A stretch of 64,000 bases of DNA from Schizophyllum amplum (GCA_007026445.1 VDMD01000032.1:288972-352971); one strand, 5' to 3'. Positions 44,560 to 56,639 are shown, counted from the first letter of the stretch. Numbers and translations: made by a program. The notes: a model not told the origin generated them from the sequence alone.

Positions 44560-45365
44560 GTCGAAGGCTTCATAATTCCATAGCCTCAAGCTCGCCGACG
44601 ACTTCGAATTCCCCGACGGCTTCAAGCTCGCCTATGGCTTCAAGCTCTCCGACGCCTTCAACCTTGCCCACGATTTCGACCTCCTCGGCAACTTCAAGCC
44701 CTTCAACGAAGACTTCAAGCTCGCCGACGACTCTATGCCCCCGGCGACGACTTCCAGCTCCCTGATGGCTTCCAGCTCCCCGACGATGGTCTCAAACTCC
44801 TCGACAACCTCAAGATCGCCGACAATGGCTTCAAGCTCTCCGACGACTTCGGGGTCGTCCACGACGTCAAGATTGCTAACGACGGCCTCAAGCTCGCCGA
44901 CGACCTCGAGCTCACCAATGACGACTTCAAGCTCGCCGACGACCTCGAGCTCACCAATGACGACTTCAGGCTTGTCTATGGCTCCAGACTCGCCGACGAC
45001 TTCAACACGCCCCACAACTGCAAGCCCTTCGCCAACGACTTCCAGCTCGCCGACGGCTACAAGCTGTACGACGGGCCGAGGATCTCACGCTCTCTGACGA
45101 CCTCAAACTCCAGACGACTTCAAGCCCTTCGACGACGACTTCAGACCCGCCGACGACGGCTTCAGACCCGCCGACGACGGTGTCAAGCTCCCGGATGGCT
45201 TCCAGCTCCCGGATGGCTTCAAGCTCTCCATCGGCTCCAAGCTCGCCAGCAACTTCCAGTTCGCCGACGGCTTCAAGCTCTCCGGCGACTTCGAGCTCGC
45301 CCACGGCCTTAAGCTCGCCGACGACGACTACCAACTCCCCAAGGGCTTCAAGTTCCCGACGACCT
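44560..45365 (+). repeat. 800 bp array of degenerate 12-18 nt units
   Basis: The unit resembles TTCAAGCTCGCCGACGAC, endlessly varied. The period is a multiple of three, so long open frames arise on both strands (Ser/Pro/Thr on plus, Val/Gly/Glu/Leu on minus). I regard these as repeat-derived rather than genes. Confidence 0.85.
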
Positions 45366-45384
45366 CAAACTCGCCTCGATAACT

Positions 45385-45605
45385 CGCCCTACCCTCAGTG
45401 CCTCGATGGCTCGCCCTACCCTCGCCTCGATGACTCGTCCTACTCTCGCCTCGATGACTTCCCCTACCCTCGATGGCTCGTCCTACCCTCGCCTCAATGG
45501 CTCGTCCTACCCTCGCCTCAATGGCTCGCCCTACCCTCGCCTCGATCACTCGTCCTACCCTCGCCTCGATGGTTTGTCCTACCCTCAGCGCCTCGATGGC
45601 TTGCC
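45385..45605 (+). repeat. 24-27 nt tandem repeat, about 8-9 copies
   Basis: The unit CCTCGATGGCTCGTCCTACC plus CTCG. Confidence 0.9.
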
Positions 45606-45654
45606 CTCGCGTGCAGACATACGCCCATGAAGACCTGGAGAGGACGTGGGGGTG

Positions 45655-46070
45655 AAGGATGTTGATGTCGCGTGTTGGGGGGCGAAGGCCGTCGCTGTCG
45701 CGAGGGGGCGAAGGATGTTGATGTCGCGTGTAGATGAGCGATGTCGCTGTCGCGCGCGTGAAGGCGAGCGATGGTACTGTCCCGTGGGGGCGAAGGACTT
45801 CACCGTCGCGTGGGGGCGAAGGATACCGCTGTCGCGTGTTGGGGGCGAAGGCCGTCGCTGTCGCGAGGGGGGGAGCGATGGTGCTGTCGCGCGTAGGACC
45901 CCAAGCCGTCATGCGAAGGACGCCGAAGCGGACATCGACTCGGACGCCGAGGTGGACATCGACTAGGACGCCGAGCTGGATATCGTTGCAGCGCGCGGAG
46001 GTGGACATCGTTGCATGGCGCGGAGGTGGACATCGACTAGGACGTGGAGGCAGGCGAGGACGTCGCTCAG
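45655..46070 (+). repeat. Tandem GCGAAGG-CGTCGCTGTCGCG and GACGCCGAGGTGGACATCG repeats
   Basis: Two adjacent arrays: a roughly 25-30 nt unit with GGCGAAGGCCGTCGCTGTCG to about 45895, then GACGCCGAGGTGGACATCGA units to about 46070. Confidence 0.8.
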
Positions 46071-46840
46071 CGCACCACGTCGAAGCGGATATCGTCGAGG
46101 ACGTCGATAGCTTCATCCATGGAAGACGATGCACAACTTGATAACCCTGCGCGTCGAGTCCTCGACTGGACGATGATTAGCAAGATGAAGCAAGCTATGC
46201 CCGGGTGTAGCTCACTTGCCCCGGTGGTCTTCAGCAGCGTCTTTAACAATCGCGTGTGCGTAAGCTACTACTTAAGGTGAGCCCAAGAAGATTACGTGGA
46301 TGATTACATTTGACCTTATAGATGGCTGCAAGCAGGAACTTGAGGCTGGAGGAAGGATACGGCTCGACACGTCCCCAATCTCCTTCTTGTGTACATCTGA
46401 TCTGTACTGCCCGCTCCAGTTGACTTCATTTGCTTCTTCTCAGCCCCCGCCTTGACGAAAGTGAACGCCGGAGCAACTGAATCTGCGAGCGTGCCAAACG
46501 CGTGACGCGTCATCCGCTATAGGCCAGTGTCCTTTCGCGCGGGTAGCTTGTGCATCCTATTGAGACCCGCCTGCGAGCATGGAAGCAGAGAGCGTCAGAT
46601 GTCACCATAGTAGTGGTCAGTGCATGCTCTTGAGGCGGTCAGTGGAAACTTCGGAGGTGCCGGAAGGTCGCCAAGCGCACGTAGGGTTTGGGGATTAAAC
46701 AACCATCGCATGACAAGGTCATTCCCACTGTGTCACCTGCGCGAAGCCCAACGATGACGGGCACGTATTGCACCAGGATACAAAAGCAGCGTTCCCTCCA
46801 GGTACGTCCACCAATGTCGCTTTCGACGGCCTCGCTGACG
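46071..46840. other. Intergenic, end of the repeat region and P450 upstream region
   Basis: No gene supported. 46760-46800 (GTATTGCACCAGGATACAAAAG) may be the P450 core promoter, similar in position to GTATAAAATG before the second P450. Confidence 0.4.
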
Positions 46841-49316
46841 ATGTCTCTCACCGACAGCTTTTCTATCGTTCTTCTGTCCCTCTTATGCTCTGTTGCACTT
46901 CACCGAGTCTATGCTCGACGGCGTCGCTCGCTCTATCTGCCGCCCGGGCCTCGCAAGCTCCCCATAGTGGGAAACTTGTTCGACATACCGACTACCTTCG
47001 AGTGGGAGAGGTACATGGAGTGGGCGAGAGAGCTCGGTGAGTTCTCCAAAGACGGCACCTCCAGAACCGTCACCGTCCAGTGAGCTCACATCCTGCGACC
47101 AGAGACGGACATCATTCACCTGGACGCTGCCGGTCAATCGATCGTAGTACTCGATACGTATGAGGCATGCGTCGATCTACTGGAAAAGCGGTCTAAAGTG
47201 TACTCCAGCCGGTGAGTAGCATCTGTCCGTGCGGAACAAGCCCTGATTCGCCCTTACGCAGGCCGCATCTCACAATGGCCATGGACCTTGTCGGGTGAGA
47301 TTTCAGCTTCGGGCTCTCACCGTATGGTAAGCAGAACATCTAGGAAAATAAGGAACATATTTAATGTTGATTGCAGGCGAGCACTGGTACGTCAATACCT
47401 CCGCCTTATTCTCACTGCATGCTGAGCGACTGATACAGGCGCGCCCGTCGTCGGCTCACCCACGGGTTGCTGCACGAGAGCGCGTCTGCACGCTTCCGCC
47501 CTATCGAGTTGCGGGCCGCGCATACGTTCATCCGCACCATGCTTAGCGCGGGAGCGGGTGATCTGGAGTCTGAAGTGCGGTAGTTCGTGCCTGTCTCGCT
47601 CTTTCGCGACTCAAGCCACTCACCCTAAGTACTCAGCATGGCCGGAATTGTCATCCTGCGCGTCGCATACGGGCTCGACATCACCTCTAAGGATGACCCC
47701 AACGTCACGGCCGCGCGCGCGGCTGCGCATACCTTGATTGCCGTCGCAACACCAGGCGCGTTCTTCGTCAATAGCTTACCAGCCCTCAAGTATGTGCCGG
47801 AGTGGATGCCGGGTGAGTAGTGGCGTCGAGCGAGCCTATCCGCACTGGAGATATCAATCATGGTGTAACAGGGGCCGGCTTTCAGCGGCAAGCACGCGAG
47901 TGGCATGGTCTTGCGAGGAAGGTGGTTGACCGGCCGTTTAATCGAGTAAAGAATAGTATGGTACGTGCCGTCTACGACTCGCAGACAGATCCATCTTCAT
48001 TTTCTCTCGTGGGCGACGCGCTCACACCCTCGCACCACGCTAGGCGAACGGGCAGCCTGTAAACCCGTCCTTCACATCCATTGCGCTGGAGAAAGGCGTC
48101 GACGATGCAGTCATACGCGACGCAGCGGCAACTATGTACCTGGCTGGCGCGGATACAGTGCGTATCTTGATCTGCAGGTAGTCCCTGCTCGGTGGATTCG
48201 TGAGGTTTATCTGTCCACAGACCGCCGTCACACTCCTTAACTTTACGCTTGCCATGCTCGACCGACCCGAGCTGCAGACGCGCGCGCAGGCGGAGTTGGA
48301 CGCGATACTGGCACCCGGGCAGCTTCCAGACTTCACTCAGGAGAACCAGCTGCCGTTCGTCACAGCAATCGTGCTCGAGACGCTGCGCTGGATGCCCGTG
48401 ACGCCAGTGGTAAGTATATCGGGTTTTTACTACTATATCTCCGAAGCGAGGATTGAGTGCCTTCGCGAGGCCTGGATGCATTCAATAACATCAAATATCA
48501 GGATGAATGATTGCGAGAAACTGACTGCAAGCTATCTACAGGCGGTTGTGCACTCATACAACGGCATGGAGGCCGATATATACAAAGGATATACCATTCC
48601 CGCAGGCTCGACCGTTGTGCCTAACGTGTGGTGCGCTGCTCTGTCAAGTGATATGCTCTGATTTTTCGCTCATCTCTAGTAGGTCAATGGTACACGACGA
48701 GGTTAGTTAGAGACTTGGCTCGAGCGATATCATCTAACAGTTGACAGACAGTCTACCCGGACTCGTACACGTTCAAACCCGAGCGCTTCTTGACGTCCGA
48801 GGGCGAACTCGACACCGACGTGCGCGATCCTCGCAAGTTCGTCTTCGGGGTGAGTGAAGAGCTTAGTTGTGCTGCTTCCTAACCTCAATTTGCTACTCCA
48901 CGCACCTCCCTCCCGCGCCCTCTCTTGTGCACTTTTTGCTTCTGCTTTAGTGCATATGCTGACGCCCCAGCCCAGTTCGGCCGTCGAATTTGCCCCGGGC
49001 GCAACCTGGCGTACGACTCCGTTTGGATCACTATCGCCTCTGTTCTGCGCGTGTTTAACATTGAAAAGGCCACTCGCGCGGACGGATCAATCATCGAGCC
49101 TGCGAGGGAATGGATCTCTGGGTTGGTTTTGTACGTGATCTTCACCTTCTACTCTTTTCGGATGCGATTTGACTTCATGCACCGTTGCCTTCTTTATTCT
49201 GTCAAAGTCTGACTGGCCGTAACAGATCGCCGAAGCACTTCCAATGCGTCTATGTACCTCGCTCAGGGGAAGCGGCGAATCTGATACGCAACACGGAGAA
49301 CTACGAGTATCTGTGA
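46841..49316 (+). pseudogene. Cytochrome P450, near-complete but with in-frame TGA
   Basis: Heme-thiolate monooxygenase anchored in the ER by an N-terminal helix (MSLTDSFSIVLLSLLCSVALH) followed by the proline hinge LPPGPRKLPIVGN. Family motifs are all there across about 12 exons: AGADT (I helix), LETLRW (ExxR), PERFL, and the heme loop FGRRICPGR with the Cys ligand; the stop is at 49314-49316. In exon 3 the sequence PHLTMAMDLVG is followed by TGA (47296-47298), then DFSFGLSPYG. The tandem copy has Gln at this position and many relatives have Trp, so one base change (TGG to TGA) would explain it. No intron arrangement bypasses it while keeping DFSFGLSPYG. It is tandem with the P450 at 50120. 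Substrate cannot be inferred. Confidence 0.75.
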
Positions 49317-50119
49317 TATCGAGGCATCATAGTCAGGCCCATGCATATTACGACTGTATCCGAGCCAAGAGCCGTCTCTGAAGCGCAGAGTCTCCGTTCG
49401 CGAGTATCATGCTCAGCTGTTTGGCGTTGTTGATCGCGGTGTGTCCCAACGCTCCAGTCACGTGAACCGATCGCCGCAAAGTCGACATTGGGAGTCGGAC
49501 GTCCACTCGTTATCGACCGCTACTTCACAGTACCATCGAAGTTCTCCGCCACTTTCTACCAACACCGTCATTGAGCAATACTTCTGGGTGTGCCACTGAC
49601 TCTGTAGCCACGGTGGCCACTGCCAAGTGAAGTGTGCCAACCGCGCCTGGGATTCTCAAATGACTCTGACGGTTATCTTCATCAGACGCATCGATGACCA
49701 TCCAGGTGTGTGAGAACGGGGACTCGAAGTAAATAGTGACTGAATGTAGAGAATCAATATTCAGGTCAGCGGGTGTGGCTTTCAATTTACTGAATGGTCA
49801 CTGCGCATGCTCCTTCCCAGTTATCTCTTAAGACGGCCATCTTTCTCGGGAAGCGGTCACCGTTCTGTTCAATCCACGTAGCGTCAGCCTGCCTCACATG
49901 CCTATATCCAGCCTATTGCGCACTTCTATAGGCCTGTACATAGCCTCAGAATGTCGCGGGACTGTTATCCCGCAGTCCTCGCGCAACTTTCGACTCTCCG
50001 TGTACTGAGCCCTCTCTCATTACCCCCAGACGATGACGGAGACGCACTGCTCTCGCGTATAAAATGTGACCGCAGAAGGTACGCACGCCAACTTGCCTGC
50101 CTTATCTCACCCGCTCAAG
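49317..50119. other. Spacer between tandem P450 genes
   Basis: No gene supported. GTATAAAATG at about 50058 lies 62 bp before the second P450 ATG and is a plausible TATA element. Confidence 0.5.
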
Positions 50120-52543
50120 ATGACTTACAACGTCAGCTCTTTTGCCTCTCTAATGGCCCTCTTTGGCGCTGCCGTCTACTTCTATGCTCGTCGTCGGAGA
50201 TCGATCCCTCTACCGCCCGGGCCGCGAAAGCTTCCGCTCATCGGGAACATGCTCGACATGCCAACCAGCTTCGAGTGGGAAAGCTACACAAAGTGGGCGA
50301 AGGCGCTCGGTAAGTGCCATCCACGGAAGTGGGCCGCATCAGTGTTACACAATGCTCTCCGACATCCTGACAGCCTTATTCTAGACACGGATATTCTTCA
50401 CCTCGACGTTGCCGGGCAGTCGATCATTGTACTGGACACATACGATGCCGCTGTCGAGCTGATGGAGAAGCGCTCAAAAGTGTACTCGAGTCGGTATGTG
50501 CTGCTTCACTCCCAGGTTTGGCTATACTGGGGCGGCATAGTGGCGTGCTGTGCCTGTCGGACGAACATGATACCAATGCGGTGACCGGCACTCTCAGTCC
50601 TAGTCTTGCAATGGCCGATCTCTCCGGACAAGATTTTAACGTTGGGCTGAAGCCGTACGGTGAGCTCTGCATGCCTTATGCCTCGTTAGAGGCGCTATTT
50701 CTCATGGTATTTCCCGCAGGAGAAGAATGGTGCGTTGTCGGAGATCCTCCTGTTCGTTCTTATAATGATCTTTACCTGTTTTCAGGCGCGCCCGCCGCCG
50801 GCTCATTCACGAAGCGATGCGCCCGACCGCCGCCACCTTCTTTCGCCCCAGCGAGCTTCGTGCCACGCATGCCTTCCTCCGCACAATGCTTGAAGCAGGG
50901 GAGAACGATTTAGAGACGGAACTTCAGTGGTACGTTTATCCTACGATTCATGGTCTTCCTGACTTCTAACCCAATTGCATCACTACTATCTTTACATCAA
51001 TGGCTATCCGCATATGATTTGCCTGTCGAACCTCTCGCTCATTATTAGTATGGCCGGCATGGTCATACTTCGCGCCGCATACGGGGTTGACATCAAAGCG
51101 AACGACGACCCGCACATCAGGGAGGCGAGAACGGCCGTACGCATTGCTACCAGCGTCGCGACGCCCGCATTTCTCGTGAACAGTATTCCGGCGCTGAAGT
51201 ACCTGCCGATGTGGATGCCAGGTGAGTTCGCGCGAGCCTCTGCTTGATTGATCAGTCGTTCATTTCGATACTATAGGCGCAGGCTTCAAACGCCAGGCGC
51301 GTGAATGGAGCGACCTGTCCCAGGAGGCAGTGAATCGGCCATTCTACGACGTCAAGCGACGCATGGTATGCGATCTCTGCTGACCGAGTGAGATAGTGCT
51401 CATCCGAACCTCAATCGCGCTAGGCCGCAAATTCTTCATTAACACCATCGTTTACCTCCATAGCACTTGCGAAAGGCGTCAATGACAGCGTAATTCGAGA
51501 CGCAGCAGCAACCATGTACCTTGCCGGGGCAGACACAGTGCGTCCTGGTGTGAAAGTCCAGGTGAACTCACCTCTGACTTTTGTCATAGACTGTCGTTAC
51601 GGTCCTGAATTTCACTATCGCCGTGCTTAACAACCCCGCTATACAAGAGCGTGCGCAGGAGGAGCTGGACGCCGTGCTAGCGCCTGGTCAACTGCCTGAT
51701 TTTACACACGAGGACCGACTGCCATTCGTCACGGCCGTCGTACGCGAGACCCTGCGCTGGGTGCCGGTAGCGCCGATGGTGAGTGAACACTTCTGCAGTC
51801 TCTTCTACTTTCGCCGTATGACTACAGTTAAAGAGGAACTTGCGCAGGGTGTCCCGCACTTCTACAGCGGCACGGAGCCCGATGATTATGAAGGCTATGC
51901 CATCCCGAGAGACTCGGTTGTGTTTGCGAATATATGGTACGTTCACGCGTGTCACCGTTGACCGCAGTGGTTTTTGTTGCCTATCAACATCGCTCCTGCT
52001 AACACCAACAGGTCAATGGTGCACGATGAGGTCGGCTTACACCTCTATCCCCGAGTGTTGCGCGCATCTGACTGCCAACAGACCGTCTACCCAGAATCCT
52101 ATACGTTCAAGCCGGAGCGTTTTCTGACTGCTGAGGGAAAGCTCGACCCCGTTGTGCGCGACCCCAGCAAGATAGTCTTCGGGGTGAGTGAATTTTGGCG
52201 TGGGGTCGTCGGCATACTCGATGACGTTTGCTAATCTCACCGTTCAGTTCGGACGCCGTGTTTGCCCCGGGCGCCATTTGGGGTACGCCTCTACCTGGAT
52301 CACCATTGCATCTATCCTGCGCGTGTTTAACATTGAGAGAGCAAATGACGCGTACGAGTCGATAACTGGGTCGCGACACCATTATAGGCAGGAGGGCATA
52401 ATTCTGTACGTGTGCCTCATCATCTGTCGAAGCTATAACCAGCTGACTATCGCTTGATGTAAAGGTCACCGAAGCACTTCAAATGCGTATTTAGGCCACG
52501 CGCTGAAGAAGCGGTGACCATGATACGCAATACCACTCAGTAG
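50120..52543 (+). CDS. Cytochrome P450 monooxygenase, intact tandem copy
   Basis: The start MTYNVSSFASLMALFGAAVYFYA gives an N-terminal ER anchor, then LPPGPRKLPLIGN. Exons join with correct phase: LDTDILHLDVAGQS, KVYSSRPSLAMADLSGQDFNVGLKPYGEEWRARRRLIHEA, MAGMVILRAAYGVDI, MYLAGADT (I helix oxygen-binding motif), VRETLRW (ExxR), KPERFL and FGRRVCPGR (heme Cys), ending SPKHFKCVF, MIRNTTQ and TAG. The ending NTTQ is short but like that of its neighbour. It resembles the fungal group commonly annotated as O-methylsterigmatocystin oxidoreductase-like, which in mushrooms covers many uncharacterised CYP64/CYP5144-type clades. The exact family is not assigned here. The natural substrate is unknown. 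Confidence 0.88.
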
Positions 52544-53214
52544 ACCGTATTTGCACCAGGTTATATTGACTTCTGCACCTGAATTATGGCCCCACTTCCA
52601 ATGAAGTGCCCAATATATTTGTACGACACTAAATGCAAGACTAAAGTGTCACAATATTCAACTTGGCATGGTCCGAGCCCGACGACTCGCTGCCAGGCCG
52701 CCGCGGAGGGCTGTGGACATCGCCCTTGGGCTCGACAAGGGCCGTGTGGACCTACACTCGCCCCAGCAGCTTTCCGGGCGTCACAGGCTGCTCACAACGG
52801 ACTAGACGTTGTCCGGGTTATGGCTACCTGTTCATGAAATATCAAGTGCAGCACGTTTTGTACTCACCGCTCTCGAAAAGTCATTAACGGCCGAATTTCG
52901 AGTATTTCTGGAAGCTCTTGGAGTTCAATACAAACCCAATATATACAGGTGCAAATACGGTCTAGTACGAGTATCGTTATGAAGGTGGAAGGACCCAGTA
53001 AGTATGCATAATTATTTACGAATAATGTACAATGCGTCTTCGCCTATCCTAGACATAAAGATGCGAATAACTATGAATTACTGACAGTGGAGTAGAAATA
53101 AAACGAGTATGTAGAGTGGTCATTGCAATATATTCGAATCCCAAAGTCCTAGCCTCCCAGGGAGTCCCTGTCTATCAGTATAATCTATGTGACCCCAGTC
53201 AGCGCGCTATGCAA
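52544..53214. other. Intergenic between convergent genes
   Basis: 3' sides of the P450 (+) and the kinase (-). A+T-rich at 52900-53130. Nothing recognised. Confidence 0.4.
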
Positions 53215-54312
53215 TCACCACCGCTCATCACCCAGATGATGAGCTTCCGCCGTCAAGATGTACTTCGATGAGGGCTGCTGCTGCTGCACAGACGGCGTCG
53301 ATATGTCGAGTGAACTCGTGCTGGACAGCGAGCTCACTGTCGATGCTGCCAGCGACGGCGTCTTGCCCGTCGATGAGTCGGGCTCCGCAGGAAGCCAGTA
53401 CTGCAGGTAACTGTCGATGTCTAGCTCCTCGTCCGTGGTGAACATCTCCAGCGCTCGCAGCTCCTCCTCCGCCTCCTCCAGCGTAATCCGCTCCTCCGGA
53501 TCAATCTTGAGAAACCGCAGAATCAGGCGACAGAACTCGGGCGTTATATTCGCCGCGCGCAAGAGGTACCGCGGGCCATCGCTGAGGAAGGCGCTGAAGA
53601 ATTCGTCCTCGGGTATCGCCTCGTGCCACGGCGTGCACTGCGTCACCACGCAAAAGAGGGCGACGCCAAGCGCCCAGACGTCCGCGGGCGCGTTGCGGTA
53701 CTCGCCGCCGTAGCACTCGGGCGCGCGGTACGCATCCGAGCCCCAACCGCTCCAGCTCGAGGTCGGGTTCGCGCTGGCCAGCCCAAAATCGCAGAGCAGC
53801 CACGAGCAGCCGTCTGCGTTAACGGCGATGTTCTCGGGCTTGATGTCGCGGTGGTAGAAGCCCTTGGCGTGCATGGCGCGCAGAGCGCTAATCATTTGGA
53901 GGAATCCTTCGCGGATGTTTTCGGGGTTCCCCTTGAACATGCCGGATTTGGCGGCGTCGAAGAGGTCGGTGCCGTCGACGAGTTCCATCGCGAGGAAGAG
54001 GTGCGAGTCAGCGCCGGCGAAGGCGCCGTACAAGGTCACGATATTTGAATGATCGGAGATGGCGGCGTGGATGAGGGCTTCCTGTCTTTGCATGGCGCGC
54101 AGTCCGGATCTGGGCGGCCCTAATTTCTGCGCTTTGAGAGCGATGCGGCGATTGTCGTTGTGGGTGTCGATCGCGCGGAAGACTTCCCCGTAAGCGCCCT
54201 GGCCGATGCAGTCATCCGCGGGGCTCCATGTGAAGCGGCTGTGGTCAATTGGATCGTATGTGTAGTCCGCGCCGAGGACGGTCTCGTCAAATTCGTCGAT
54301 TGAGACATGCAT
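53215..54312 (-). CDS. Serine/threonine protein kinase, 365 aa, single exon
   Basis: Complete kinase domain from residue about 30 to 290: glycine loop GQGAYGEV (residues 37-44), lysine in IALKAQK (K60), catalytic loop HRDIKPEN (D156), DFG at 175-177 and YRAPE at 195-199, followed by DVWALGVALFCVVTQCTPW. All catalytic residues are retained, so it should be active. The layout resembles the fungal Ran1/Pat1-like group of small kinases that, in fission yeast, restrain meiosis; orthology is not claimed. The C-terminal 70 residues are Ser/Thr/Gln-rich and probably disordered. No introns, in contrast to its neighbours. A cytosolic or nuclear location is likely. Confidence 0.9.
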   Translation of the reverse strand: MHVSIDEFDETVLGADYTYDPIDHSRFTWSPADDCIGQGAYGEVFRAIDTHNDNRRIALKAQKLGPPRSGLRAMQRQEALIHAAISDHSNIVTLYGAFAGADSHLFLAMELVDGTDLFDAAKSGMFKGNPENIREGFLQMISALRAMHAKGFYHRDIKPENIAVNADGCSWLLCDFGLASANPTSSWSGWGSDAYRAPECYGGEYRNAPADVWALGVALFCVVTQCTPWHEAIPEDEFFSAFLSDGPRYLLRAANITPEFCRLILRFLKIDPEERITLEEAEEELRALEMFTTDEELDIDSYLQYWLPAEPDSSTGKTPSLAASTVSSLSSTSSLDISTPSVQQQQPSSKYILTAEAHHLGDERW

Positions 54313-55026
54313 GGTGAATGGTGAGGCGGCGAGAGTGATGGCGAGGTCGGCGACGATATGAAGGTGATGGGATATGCACTCACCATGCTACGCCTTATAA
54401 ACCGGATGTGGTATAGTAGAAGAGAAACAGTCTTGGTTCATCGTTGAGATAGAAGATCGGCTCCATATTGTGAAACGAGAGCAAGCCGTGCGCGAGAGGT
54501 CTTCATTTCTCGTGGTGACGTCACTGTGTCTCGCGGAAGGGACTCGCTGTCCGGTACTCAGCCGTCCGCTGTTTCTCCCCCTATTAGTATCCACCCAGCG
54601 TCTCTCCCATCCGTGATTTGCGTCATAGTCGTTCGGGATCACCGAGGTGGACTAGCCCAAAGCTACCCGGGCTGTGTGTAGGCATACCCGACGTGAGACC
54701 CTGCAGTGGACCGGTAGCTCTCAACACTGGTCCCTATGAGGCAGAGCTGAAGGCATGAGAAACTAGAAGATAGAAAAGATGAACATGCTGAAGATGGAAG
54801 TTGGAAACAGCCCATTGCTCACGCCGTAGTCACACCGCACGATGGGGCTAGGAAGAACAATGTACACGTATTTGGCCTTGCTTGCCATCGTCATCAACAA
54901 CGATCACATGGCCTCGTGGCAGTCGCGAAGTTCAACTTCGAACCGCCACCACGCGAGAGCATTCTTTCCTCAGAGCCTCATCATACATCAACTTTCCACT
55001 GAACTGAACACATACGTCGACCATCT
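54313..55026. other. Intergenic between divergent genes
   Basis: Shared upstream region of the kinase (-) and the 55027 gene (+). No gene or repeat supported. Confidence 0.4.
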
Positions 55027-56161
55027 ATGCAAACACCATCTCGACCGCGCGGACTGCCGGGCGCCTTTGACACGTCGCCTTACGGCTTTGATACTTCACC
55101 CTCATATGGCTTCAACGCATCCCCTTCGCGCGCGTCCGGACAGAATCGAGGGAATACAATCCTCGACACCCCTACAAAGACCGCGCGCTTTGGATCTCCT
55201 CCCGCACAGGAATCGATGTTCGCCCCGCGTCCCAAACCATACCTACCGCACCGCGCGCCACGCACCGGACTCGGCTACCTCGCTTCTCTTGCAGACGCTC
55301 TTCCATCCCTTGATGGAGACAAACTAGAAGAGAAGAAACCCCAGGACATAAAGCCTGACAGGTCGCCACCTTCACCAGAGCGTCCAACACGCGGTCTTCC
55401 ACGACAATCTCCTGCCACAGGCGGCTTTTCGCGTCTTCGCGCTGGGCATTCTTCTCAACCCTTGCCTCCACATGCAGCTCAGCCCAAGTCCATCCGCCTT
55501 CGCCTCAGGTTGCCGCTCTACGCGAGCGCGAGGCTGCCGAAGCGGCACGAGGCGAAGAAGCGTGGGTTCTTACTGGCGGTGTCCTCCGCGATGCGCAGGG
55601 AAAGCGCGATCCCGCGCGTACTGCCGCTGTCGGCAGGCTGCTCTCAAGCGACTACGCCAGGAGGAACGCGAGAGGGTGAAGAAACAGCGCTGGGCGGCGT
55701 ACGAGGCGCAGTGGGGCGCGGTCGCACGCATGCCCGTGGGGACCGTGCGGTTCGCGGACATGCCCTGGCCTGTACATGCTGTGGAGACTGAGGACGAGGA
55801 CGACGGCGAGGGCGATATGAAGCATGGAGAGTCCCGTCCCGACGATGCCTGGACTATTCGGCCCCAGGGCACGCCCGCCGGCTGGGGAGGTCATGCGGTG
55901 CGCTCCGAGGACGTTACGGAGGCCGCAGTCGAGCAGTTCATGCGCTCGGCGGCTGAGTACGCGGCCCCCACGTCCACCGACAAAGTGGCGAGCGATCATG
56001 CCCTCCGCGACCGCGTCCGTCGCGGTCTTCTGCGCTGGCACCCAGACAAGCTCGTCAGCGTCCTTAAGCGCGTCGACCCCGAGGACAGCGAAGCTGTGGA
56101 GCGCGCAGCGCGCATTGTCTTCAGTGCGCTGCAGGGAATGAATGCGAAGATGGGGGCCTGA
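55027..56161 (+). CDS. RWHPDK (J-like) basidiomycete protein, reading frame broken
   Basis: An ATG at 55027 opens a disordered Pro/Ser-rich N-terminus (MQTPSRPRGLPGAFDTSPYG). Later blocks RVFALGILLNPCLHM, LREREAAEAARGEEAWVLTG, GVLRDAQGKRDPART, KRLRQEERERVKKQRWAAYEAQW, TVRFADMPWPV, and the C-terminal RVRRGLLRWHPDKLVSVLKRV with IVFSALQGMNAKMGA follow the order of a fungal family whose RWHPDK motif recalls NFKBIL1-type and J-domain proteins. The blocks lie in three different frames. Near 55640 (GCTGTCGGCAGG) a single missing C would restore the frame, and no intron of normal length does. Either a recent pseudogene or a one-base sequencing error. Function unknown; the stop is at 56159-56161. Confidence 0.55.
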
Positions 56162-56462
56162 CATTGCTGGTACATAATGGCAGTGGAATTGATGAAATAA
56201 CAGTGACAATGAGTAGCGAAGTAGTAGCGAAGCCGCACAAATTAGTCGTGCTGAAACTAAACACACCCTTCGCGCGTCCTGCGAGTCTGAAGATCGCATG
56301 ACGGATCCCGCCGTTGAGCTTGAGTGTTCTCCACATATACACTTGTAGTCAGAAAGGCCTGGCGACGTATACGACAATGGAGAAGCTCATTCCGGAAACA
56401 TAAATGGTCACGGCACGTACTTATCAAAAAGGCCGTACAAAAACACGTTCATGATCATATCA

Positions 56463-56547
56463 TGACCACCGCAGGGGTCGAACCTGCAATCTCCTGATTG
56501 CGAGCAGCGCTTCGTAGTCAGACGCGTTGCCATTACGCCAGGCGGCC
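56463..56547 (-). tRNA. tRNA-Arg(ACG) with 13-nt intron
   Basis: The fourth copy, with mature 72 nt identical to the others. The intron is only AGCGCTGCTCGCA, unrelated to the three longer introns near 37-43 kb. Two T-runs (TTTTT) on the minus strand at about 56427-56445 fit Pol III termination. Confidence 0.93.
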
Positions 56548-56639
56548 ATAAAAGTGAGCTGCAGTCTTTATGCTCAGATGTAAAGAAACGTGCGATCTGT
56601 ATCCGTCTTACGTTTGCTGACGCACTCATGCGTAGCGCC

